Assembly: GCA_039819065.1 (NCBI GenBank)
Contig: JBCBSS010000001.1
Coordinates: forward strand, 62,001-126,000
Direction: 5' to 3'
Length of the DNA: 64,000 nucleotides
Origin: JBCBSS01 sp039819065
GTDB taxonomy: Bacteria; Bacteroidota; Bacteroidia; Cytophagales; Cyclobacteriaceae
Shown here: in pieces, positions 10,701 to 17,425 of the stretch
Numbering within the stretch: position 1 is the first letter of the stretch
Layout: the number at the start of each line of letters is the position of its first letter
The notes under the pieces: generated by a model
Database searches by the model: none
Seen by the model: the letters and a program-made list of their open reading frames with translations, nothing else
What the model was told of the DNA's origin: nothing
Program-made: the position numbers and the translations under genes

Positions 10701-11057
10701 CCAAACCCCAGCGCTAGCAACGCCCGCCGTTGATGTGATATCTTCAAACTTGAAGTCTCCTTGATTGACATAGAGACGATTATCTACCTGGTTACCACAG
10801 AAATAAATGTCCAGCAGACCATCGTTATTGAAGTCACCAAGGCCCACACCGCCACCATTGTAGAAATTACGGTATGTGTACACGTTAAACTCTTCAGTGT
10901 ATTCTACATTGTTGGCAAAATCCACTGCCGTAACAGTTGGAGGCATTTTGGTGAAAAGAAAACCATTACCCTCACCAGTGATTGTATCCGCGTCATTTTT
11001 AACACAACCCGCTAGCGCAAACAAGCATAAGAAGATAAAAGGGGAAAACCTTTGCAT
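7707..11057 (-). CDS. FG-GAP/VCBS repeat lipoprotein with ASPIC/UnbV domain (paralogue 3)
   Basis: 1116-residue predicted lipoprotein, lipobox ALAGC (Cys 18). It is the promoter-proximal member of the four-gene operon. FG-GAP repeats with acidic calcium loops (GDFNNDGLLDIYFCG, ADVNGDGWLDIYVCK, YDKDGDLDCYLL) fill both halves, and the ASPIC/UnbV domain lies at about residues 516-594 (AVGAQLTL, IPTRGFESSVD, FGLGDVNKID, IVWPD). The second half begins with an ENNFVDFDRDRLLFHMLSNE segment that is almost shared with paralogue 2, which argues for a recent duplication of that pair. It starts 125 bases downstream of the susD stop, after a hairpin terminator, so it is either read through from susCD or driven from its own promoter between 11058 and 11130. 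Confidence 0.85.
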   Translation of the reverse strand: MQRFSPFIFLCLFALAGCVKNDADTITGEGNGFLFTKMPPTVTAVDFANNVEYTEEFNVYTYRNFYNGGGVGLGDFNNDGLLDIYFCGNQVDNRLYVNQGDFKFEDITSTAGVASAGVWSTGVSIADVNGDGWLDIYVCKSGDLKGENRHNELFINNGDLTFTEKAKEYGIADRGLSTHAAFFDYDKDGDLDCYLLNNSFRSVGGYDMRRGLREVRDSLGANKLYRNDGDRFVDVSAEAGIYGSAIGFGLGVTVGDINKDGWQDIFVANDFFERDYLYINNQNGTFSEQLELQMPEISMGSMGADMADIDNDGYPDLYVTEMLPNDDRRLKTKAQFENWDKYQLAVQSGYHKQFSRNVLHLNNRNGKFSEISRMSGIHATDWSWGALIMDMDNDGNKDIFIANGIYKDLLDQDYINYFADPATIRQILTKENQVIKQLVDSIPSEKLANYAFKNNGNYSFTDMAAEWGLGEPGHSNGSAYGDLDNDGDLDLVINNVNESAWLFRNESNASEQKNNFLSVTLKGKEGNPFAVGAQLTLKAGNTIFFQEIIPTRGFESSVDHRAHFGLGDVNKIDSLFIVWPDLTETVLTDIEVNEFLVIDQGKSQVLDHKRTSPRLDNDNKLFERLSQGVGLTFRHQENNFVDFDRDRLLFHMLSNESPCLCKGDINGDGKEDIFVGNSRDASGKLFVQNSQGKFQPLLQEDIENDRSSEDTDCTLFDADNDGDLDLYVASGGNEFPRGTMSLADRLYLNNGKGTFIKSKPAIPILILENSATVQAADYDKDGDVDLFVGTRVNAGSYGTPTNSYILSNDGYGIFEDVTRRVAPELVESGMVTDAKWLDYDADGDQDLVVIGEWMGIRIFRNNAGVLEEVSPQQTNLDSTEGFWNTIEVADINGDGYPDMIAGNHGLNSRLKASKEKPLSMIVGDFDRNGTIEQVISAYNGDKSYPLVLRNDLVMQMPGYKKKYLKYGNYKEQTVEDIFDTEQLDRALSLNVYQTRTTYFENKGDGTFDNKPLPIQAQMAPVYAIEINDFDKDGNLDVILGGNLSKSKPEMGIYMSSYGLALKGDGQGGFESLPASESGLSVEGEIRAIEEMTVGNIQLLVIARNSDDIEIYEINKK

Positions 11058-11127
11058 TAGGTAAAATTAACAGATAAACATTAACGTCGTAAACCTAAGC
11101 TGAAATGTACTCAAAACTGAAAGGCAC

Positions 11128-11154
11128 AAAAAAAGCAAGTGGTTACCCACTTGC
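11128..11154 (-). terminator. Intrinsic terminator after susD
   Basis: A perfect 8-bp stem, GCAAGTGG (11135-11142) and CCACTTGC (11147-11154), with a TTAC loop is followed on the minus strand by a run of seven T (11128-11134). It lies 28 bases past the susD stop, between susCD and the FG-GAP operon, so the two units can be expressed at different levels. Confidence 0.75.
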
Positions 11155-11181
11155 CTTTAGTTTCACATATTGTAAATATTT

Positions 11182-12750
11182 CTAGAATCCAGGAGTCTGG
11201 TTCAATTGATCGTTAGCATCTATTTGATTTTCTGGTATTGGGAAAATATTGTAAAGGTCTGCTGAAGGATCCTTGAATGACCAAGAACCAGAAGTAAAGG
11301 TACCAAATCTCACTTGGTCGTTTCTTCTCCAACCTTCAGAATAAAACTCTCTACCTCTTTCCGCCAAAATGTCATCAGCAGTGAGTGCTGCGAAAGGAGC
11401 CACACCAGCCCTTATTCTAATTTGGTTGATCAAGTCTAGCGCCTCTCCGCTACCAGCATCCATTCTCCAAAGTGCCTCTGCTCTCATCAATAAAACATCA
11501 GCATATCTAAAGATGGCAAAGTCACTATTCAAATCGGGTTGCGCACCAGTGTAATCATTCTTAGCAAAACGTGCTCCTGCCTGACGTAATGAATTAGGTT
11601 CTAGTTCATTGATTTCAGGAGTAAAAGTTAATGGAGCGCCATCAGGATCGGCAGCTTCAACCGCTGCGTCCAAAACTCTTTCACCAGTTGAAGTGAATTG
11701 CTCACCAACAAGAAAACCATCTTCCCTTCTATCATTAGGTTCAAAACTTTCATAGAACTCTTGTAAGGTAGCATATCCGTTCCAAGGTTGGGCAGCCAAA
11801 TCGAATGTTAATTCACTCTGATAATGAAGTGTCATTTGCGCTATATTAAAACCTGTAGCAAAAACTTCATCGTAAGGTATTGAGAATATCTGTTCAACTG
11901 AACCTTCATTCTCAGCAGAGAATTGATCAAGATAATTGGCTTCTAAAGAGTATAAACCCGATTGAATAACCAAGTTAGCTTGTTCCGCAGCCTCAGCATA
12001 ACGCGGAGTCCCGGTATATACCTCTGCATTTAGGTATAATTTGGCTAGTAAAGTTCTAGTCGCCCATTCGTTCATTCTGGCATAGCTAGAAGCGTCATTT
12101 GCATCACTGAGCAGACCTGCGTTAAGCACATTAAGGAGTTCTGTTTCAATAAAATTGAATACCTGAGTTCTACCTGTCTGGAAATCAGGATTATTGGCAG
12201 GCGCCGCCAATTCAGCTTGCTCTTCTGGCGTCTCACCCACGAACTTATCAACGATTGGAACATTACCAAACATGTCGATTAACCAGAAATAATACAGAGC
12301 TCTCAAAGCTTGAAGTTCTGCTATAAATCCAGGTGCGGATTCGTTTCCTTCCAATTGAGAGAATTGGAAAATTAAGCGGTTGGTAGTGTTAATACCCTGA
12401 TAGCAGAAGTTCCAGGCATTGTCGAAAGATGCCTCAGCAGAATTAAACTCGTGTTGATGCATTCTGATCCATTGTCCACCATCGAACCAGTCAGCTCCTT
12501 TCGTTGCAATTACTGCTTCATCTGAAGCTACCTCATTAGCCGACCACAAACTATTGTGGTTCCTAAAACCATATAGGTTAGTATATGCTGAACCCAATGC
12601 GGATAAGAATGGCTCATCATCACCCTCCACAAAAAATTCGTCTGCCACAACTACGTCAAAGACCTCTGGCCTTATGTCCGTACATGCATTTCCTGCAACT
12701 ATTAATATAATAGCCAGGAAGGATTTAATAATTAAATTTGGTTTAGTCAT
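11182..12750 (-). CDS. SusD/RagB-family nutrient-binding outer-membrane lipoprotein
   Basis: 522 residues. Signal peptide with lipobox AGNAC (Cys 23). The body is the alpha-helical TPR-like SusD fold: ANEVASDEAV near residue 70, a helix-rich middle with AELQALRALYYFWLIDMFGNVP (SusD-typical), and a C-terminal region with FRYADVLLMRAEALWR, NQIRIRAG and the RGREFYSEGWRRNDQVRFG block that marks SusD C-termini, ending in PIPENQID. SusD proteins cap the SusC barrel and bind the oligosaccharide on the cell surface. It lies 44 bases after susC on the same strand. The substrate cannot be read from sequence; an alpha-glucoside is inferred from the neighbouring GH31 gene. Confidence 0.93.
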   Translation of the reverse strand: MTKPNLIIKSFLAIILIVAGNACTDIRPEVFDVVVADEFFVEGDDEPFLSALGSAYTNLYGFRNHNSLWSANEVASDEAVIATKGADWFDGGQWIRMHQHEFNSAEASFDNAWNFCYQGINTTNRLIFQFSQLEGNESAPGFIAELQALRALYYFWLIDMFGNVPIVDKFVGETPEEQAELAAPANNPDFQTGRTQVFNFIETELLNVLNAGLLSDANDASSYARMNEWATRTLLAKLYLNAEVYTGTPRYAEAAEQANLVIQSGLYSLEANYLDQFSAENEGSVEQIFSIPYDEVFATGFNIAQMTLHYQSELTFDLAAQPWNGYATLQEFYESFEPNDRREDGFLVGEQFTSTGERVLDAAVEAADPDGAPLTFTPEINELEPNSLRQAGARFAKNDYTGAQPDLNSDFAIFRYADVLLMRAEALWRMDAGSGEALDLINQIRIRAGVAPFAALTADDILAERGREFYSEGWRRNDQVRFGTFTSGSWSFKDPSADLYNIFPIPENQIDANDQLNQTPGF

Positions 12751-12794
12751 AATATCTTTATTTGTTCAGGAACAAAAATTAGTCATAATTAGTT

Positions 12795-15700
12795 CTACCT
12801 GATTGCGAAGTTTACACCCAATGTGAATGTTCTAGTTGTAAACCAGGTATTTCTCCTGTCAATACCAGGCACTAATATATCTCCAGCACCTGAATTTGAT
12901 CTTCCTCCATTATCAACAGAGCCCGTATCAGCAAACCTCACCTCAGGCTCAACACCTGAATAATTTGTAATAGTCAATAGGTTTTGACCAGTGATAAACA
13001 CTTTGAACCTTGTAAACGGTCCGTTACCGTCAGGGAATTTCCACTCTTTGGCAATTGTGGCATTATCTAGCCTTACAAAGTCAGCTTCCTCGACATGGAA
13101 GCTTGAGAATATAGGTCCTGCTCCCAAATTAGTGACATTGGCAGAGGATTGAAGAAGGTTCCATGTGCCTATTTGAGTAGGCGCTTCATAGAAGACTCTA
13201 TTGATGTTGATCAAGTCATGACCAAAGGCACCTCTCCAGAACATATTAAATTCAAAGCCTTTGTATTTGAATGTGTTGTTAATACCTACAGTTAAATCAG
13301 GAAGTCCGTTTCCAAGAACTTGATTGTCATCTTCTCCAACGCCAGCTTCAACTACACCATCACCGTCAAGGTCAGCAAATTGCCAGGCACCATCTTCACC
13401 GATACCGGTGAAAACAGGACCGAAGAAGTTACCAATCTCCTCACCGATGGCTACCCTGGTAGTAGGTATTTGGTTCAAACCAGGAGCACCCACGTTTCCT
13501 CTATCTTGTACAGTTTCGTTGAAATCTGTTAACTCAGTGGTGAAAGTGGCAAAGTTGATCGATCCTTCCCACTCCAATTCACTAGTTATTTTCCCTTTAT
13601 AGCTAACAAAACCTTCAAATCCAGTGTTATCAAAAGATCCAGCATTAAGGACGGTTGTGTTCACCAAGTTTGGCGGAACAGGAACGGCTGTACTGATCAA
13701 TAGGTCTCTGGTATCTCTGGTATACCAGTCAAATGTCGCTTGTAACTTACCGTCAAAAGCAGCAATATCAACTCCTATATCAAGCTCAGCTTTTTCCTCA
13801 AAAGTCAAGTTTGGATTAGGGTTTTGAACAGGTGTAAAACTTTGAACAAAAGTTCCGTTAACTAGTACAGATCCGCTTGGTGCCAAGATATCCTGCGCTA
13901 AGTTAGCCTGACCAGGTAAACCACCAGTCACACCATAACTCACTCTGAACTTCAAATTGTTGATCTCTGGAAGGGATACCAAGTTGGCAATTTCAACACC
14001 TCCACTTAAAGCGTAGAAATTACCCCAGCGGTTGTTAACACCAAATAAGCTCGATCCTTCTCTTCTATAGGTAGCAGAAGCGAAATACGTGTTGTTGTAT
14101 ACAGCATTTACTCTACCAAATCCAGCCAACAATTTTTGTGTATTGTTGAAACCTCCAACAGCACCTAAACCATTGTCAAAATCTTGTGCGAATGACAGGT
14201 TATTGAAACCAGTAGCATCCGTTACGAAGTCTCCACCAGCTAAAAGTACTCCCTGAGAGGTGATTTCCTGATAAGAATATCCACCTAGAAAAGTCACATC
14301 TAAATCACCGAAATTTCTCTCATAATTGGCGGTAGCCTCAATCAATTCTGCGAAGCCTTCAAAAGCGTTTCTCTGAGCAAAGCCATCCTGGGCAGCGTTA
14401 CCTCCGTTGCCAAGAAAACTCGATCTTACAAACCTCGCATCTTTTGCATAAGCTTCTCCATCAAGGTCATTCTGTCTGAATTGAGAATAAGAACCTGTCA
14501 GCCTTAGTCCATCAACCAAGAAACCCAAGTCGATTTCACCTCCTATAGAGGCCAATATTCTTGTTCTTCGGCTCTCGGCCACACCTTGTTCTATGATGGC
14601 AACAGGATTGAATATATCAAATGCATCAATTTGAGTGAATGATCCGTCAGGCTGTCTGATTGGAGCAGTTGGATTGAACGTTACTGCATAACGGAAAGCT
14701 TCAGCAAATCCTAAGTCAGCATCTCTGGTTTGGAAAGCTATACTTGTATTGAAGCTAAGTATATCATCGAGGAATCTTTGTCTGAAATTTAAACGACCGT
14801 TAAGGCTTGTAAAGCCTGTACCTTGCGCTACCGCTTTTTGATCACGGGCTGTAAAAGACACACGGTAGTTACTATTGTCAGCGCCACCTGAGAAAGATAA
14901 GTTGTGTGATTGAGACACACCTGTCTGAGAAATCTCATCGAACCAGTTAGTATTGGCTCCGAGATCTCTGGCAGCCGCTTCATCTGCACCTAAGGAATTA
15001 GAAATGGTATTCAAATAACCATCTCTATCCAATACTTCCCATCTTTTGGCAATTGTTTCAACCGCTACGAAACCATTATAATTTATTTCGTTGTTTTTTG
15101 AATCGCCTGCTTTGGTAGTTACCAAGATCACACCACTAGATCCCCTTACCCCATAAATAGCGGCAGCAGAACCATCTTTCAATACTTCCATTCTATCAAT
15201 GTCGTTCGGGTCAACGGTCGATAGAGGAGCACCGATCACACCATCTATAACAAATAGTGGTTCTGAGTTAGCTCCTAAAGTTGAAAGACCTCTAAGGCGA
15301 ATAGTGAAGTTCTCATTAGGGTCACCACCTGGACGTGCAATAACGAGACCCGATACTTTACCTTGTAGAAGCTGGGACACGTTAGGAACGTTACCTTGGT
15401 TAAATTCTTTAGAATCAATACTGGTTACGGCACTGGTAATTTCCTTCTTCTCTTGGGTACCATAACCTACTACTACGACTTCAGAAAGGGCTGTAACGTC
15501 GGGCTGTAAGGAAACATCAATTGATGTTCTGCCATTGACCGAAACTTCCTGTGCTTGAAATCCCACAAAAGAAAACACAAGTACACCGTCGCTTGGGGCG
15601 GACAAACTGAAATTACCATCAAAGTCGGTGATGGTTCCTGTACTTGTTCCTTTCACAAGGATGTTGACACCCGGAACGCCCGAGCCGTCCTCGGCCGAGG

Positions 15701-15806
15701 TAACTTTACCTGTGACCGTGACATTCTGCGCAAAAGTCTGCAAACTGCAAACCATTGCGATCAAAAAAATAATCCGTTTTTTAAAATCTAGATAAAACTT
15801 ACTCAT
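12795..15806 (-). CDS. SusC/RagA-family TonB-linked outer-membrane transporter
   Basis: 1003 residues. A signal peptide ends near QTFAQ. Residues of about 28-115 form the carboxypeptidase-regulatory-like domain (VTGKVTSAEDGSGVPGVNI). The Bacteroidota SusC motif SEVVVVGYGTQ follows, then the TonB plug (LLQGKVSGLVI, PLFVIDGV, MEVLKDGSAAAIYGVRGSSG) and a long beta barrel ending in a C-terminal TLGVNFAIR strand. It imports oligosaccharides across the outer membrane using the TonB-ExbBD system. It is the first gene of a susC-susD unit and reads away from a lacI-type gene; a palindrome lies about 200 bases upstream of its ATG. The absence of a secretin/STN domain at the N-terminus suggests control by the LacI protein, not by an anti-sigma factor. 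Confidence 0.94.
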   Translation of the reverse strand: MSKFYLDFKKRIIFLIAMVCSLQTFAQNVTVTGKVTSAEDGSGVPGVNILVKGTSTGTITDFDGNFSLSAPSDGVLVFSFVGFQAQEVSVNGRTSIDVSLQPDVTALSEVVVVGYGTQEKKEITSAVTSIDSKEFNQGNVPNVSQLLQGKVSGLVIARPGGDPNENFTIRLRGLSTLGANSEPLFVIDGVIGAPLSTVDPNDIDRMEVLKDGSAAAIYGVRGSSGVILVTTKAGDSKNNEINYNGFVAVETIAKRWEVLDRDGYLNTISNSLGADEAAARDLGANTNWFDEISQTGVSQSHNLSFSGGADNSNYRVSFTARDQKAVAQGTGFTSLNGRLNFRQRFLDDILSFNTSIAFQTRDADLGFAEAFRYAVTFNPTAPIRQPDGSFTQIDAFDIFNPVAIIEQGVAESRRTRILASIGGEIDLGFLVDGLRLTGSYSQFRQNDLDGEAYAKDARFVRSSFLGNGGNAAQDGFAQRNAFEGFAELIEATANYERNFGDLDVTFLGGYSYQEITSQGVLLAGGDFVTDATGFNNLSFAQDFDNGLGAVGGFNNTQKLLAGFGRVNAVYNNTYFASATYRREGSSLFGVNNRWGNFYALSGGVEIANLVSLPEINNLKFRVSYGVTGGLPGQANLAQDILAPSGSVLVNGTFVQSFTPVQNPNPNLTFEEKAELDIGVDIAAFDGKLQATFDWYTRDTRDLLISTAVPVPPNLVNTTVLNAGSFDNTGFEGFVSYKGKITSELEWEGSINFATFTTELTDFNETVQDRGNVGAPGLNQIPTTRVAIGEEIGNFFGPVFTGIGEDGAWQFADLDGDGVVEAGVGEDDNQVLGNGLPDLTVGINNTFKYKGFEFNMFWRGAFGHDLININRVFYEAPTQIGTWNLLQSSANVTNLGAGPIFSSFHVEEADFVRLDNATIAKEWKFPDGNGPFTRFKVFITGQNLLTITNYSGVEPEVRFADTGSVDNGGRSNSGAGDILVPGIDRRNTWFTTRTFTLGVNFAIR

Positions 15807-16231
15807 ACACTTCAGAGTTTAATTAATCCACAAACTAGGTTCTAAGTTTATTATAAAAAGGTGTAAGAATTTAAGCGATTTAGTGCTCGGTGGGATGCCA
15901 TTAAAAACCCCCTAAATTCCAGCTACAATTCCATTAAAATAAGGGAATAGCGAAGTTATATCCTAATAAACAAAGCATTTTTTTTCGCAATCGGTAGCGC
16001 AAACGTTTGCATAATTTAGCGAATTCTAGGCATTTTTCTTAAGATTTAAAAGTAAGTTTTTTGAGCTTTAGTACACTTTCGGGAAAGGGGTAATTAGCCA
16101 ACGTTCACGCCAATTTCAATTCGAATTAAAATTCGCCAATAAAGGAGTTAGTTTTTAGATAAAAAGTAAATTTGGAGCCGAGTAAAATTGTCTTTTGTTT
16201 AAGATTTGACTAATTTCCTTAAACTTACCCT
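15807..16231. promoter_or_regulatory. Divergent control region between susC and lacI
   Basis: A 425-base AT-rich non-coding stretch separates susC (minus) from the lacI-type gene (plus). It contains a perfect 12-bp palindrome at 15999-16010 and no open frame that I would call. Both promoters must lie here. I could not place a clean Bacteroidota -7 element (TAnnTTTG); a near match, TAGTTTG, is present on the minus strand just upstream of susC. Confidence 0.6.
15999..16010. promoter_or_regulatory. Probable LacI-family operator upstream of susC
   Basis: The perfect palindrome GCAAACGTTTGC has the central CG and the GCAA/TTGC arms typical of LacI/GalR-family operators. Its centre is about 199 bases before the susC ATG and 227 bases before the lacI ATG. 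The same 12 bases recur upstream of the GH31 gene, which ties both to one regulator. Confidence 0.75.
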
Positions 16232-17266
16232 ATGAAGAGCGGCCAGGTTACTATAAAAGATATTGCGAGAGAGTTGCAGATTTCACCTTCTACAGTTTCT
16301 CGTGCACTCAAGGATCACCCCGATATCAGCCCTGAAACTAAAAAGGCGGTAAATGAATTAGCCGAAAAGCTCAACTATCAGCCTAATACCATTGCGCTAA
16401 GCTTAAGGCAAAGCAAAACCAATACTATAGGTGTTATCATTCCTGAAATCGTGCACTTCTTTTTCTCTTCGGTAATTAGTGGTATTGAGGATATTGCTTA
16501 CGAAGCGGGATATAATGTAATTATTGCTCAGACCAACGAGTCTTATGAGCGGGAAGTTACGACCGCTCGTGCTCTTTTCAACAGCCGAGTAGATGGACTT
16601 CTGGTATCTATCTCTAAAGAAACTGATGATTTCGCTCATCTGGAGTCTCTTCATTCGCGAGGTGTGCCTATGGTGTTCTTTGATAGAATTTGTGAATCTC
16701 TTGATACGAGTAAGGTAATCGTTGATGATTTTCAAGGTGCTTTTGACGCTACTGAGCATCTCATTCAACAAGGCTGCAAGCGTATCGCTCACCTAGCGGG
16801 TCCACTTAACCTGCTAATCGGTCAACAAAGACTAGATGGGTATAAGAAGGCATTAGCCAAACACGACATCCCATATGAAGAAGCTTTAGTTAAAGACAGT
16901 GGTGGCACTAATGAAGAAAAAAGCCGTGCTGAGACCAATGTGCTACTTACACTTGATAATCCACCAGATGCCATTTTTGCCAATAACGATCTAGCCGCTT
17001 TAGGAGCTCTCAAGGCGGTAAAGGCCAAAGGTCTTAGTGCCCCAGAAGATGTGGCGATTGTTGGATTCAGTAATTGGCAATTCTCGGAGTTAACCGACCC
17101 TCCTCTATCTACAGTCATACAGCCTGGTGTAGAGATAGGTCAGGAATCTGCCAAATTGCTGATAAGAGAGATCGAAATGAAAGAGGACGAATATATTGCT
17201 CCTGAAACTAAGACTTTGAAAACTACACTCCTTGTTCGTAAATCTTCCGACAGGAGCCTAACCTAG
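16232..17266 (+). CDS. LacI/GalR-family transcriptional regulator
   Basis: 344 residues. An N-terminal helix-turn-helix (TIKDIARELQISPSTVSRAL, about residues 7-26) is followed by the LacI hinge (NTIALSLRQSKTNTIGVIIP) and a periplasmic-binding-protein-like effector domain with FARG-like landmarks such as SRVDGLLVSIS, DAIFANNDLAALGALKA, DVAIVGFSNW and STVIQPG. It probably senses a sugar derived from the substrate of the locus and controls both susC and the GH31-MFS operon through the two GCAAACGTTTGC sites. In Bacteroidota some LacI-type proteins activate maltose-type loci, so the sign of regulation is not decided by the sequence. Confidence 0.93.
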   Translation: MKSGQVTIKDIARELQISPSTVSRALKDHPDISPETKKAVNELAEKLNYQPNTIALSLRQSKTNTIGVIIPEIVHFFFSSVISGIEDIAYEAGYNVIIAQTNESYEREVTTARALFNSRVDGLLVSISKETDDFAHLESLHSRGVPMVFFDRICESLDTSKVIVDDFQGAFDATEHLIQQGCKRIAHLAGPLNLLIGQQRLDGYKKALAKHDIPYEEALVKDSGGTNEEKSRAETNVLLTLDNPPDAIFANNDLAALGALKAVKAKGLSAPEDVAIVGFSNWQFSELTDPPLSTVIQPGVEIGQESAKLLIREIEMKEDEYIAPETKTLKTTLLVRKSSDRSLT

Positions 17267-17313
17267 CGCGTAACAAAGCTACAGTAATCACCTGTTCTGA
17301 TTAAAGACAATCT

Positions 17314-17329
17314 CCGCAAACGTTTGCGG
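17314..17329. promoter_or_regulatory. Probable LacI-family operator upstream of the GH31 gene
   Basis: A 16-bp perfect palindrome, CCGCAAACGTTTGCGG, contains the same 12-bp core as the site at 15999-16010. It lies between the lacI stop and the GH31 ATG, centred about 104 bases before that ATG. Confidence 0.8.
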
Positions 17330-17425
17330 GATTATTTTAATTTTCTTCCCTAAGCATAATTGAGAATTCTCCCTATTTTAGGATTTTACACTAATCTTCA
17401 ATTTGCATTTAAGGCATTTCTGTAA

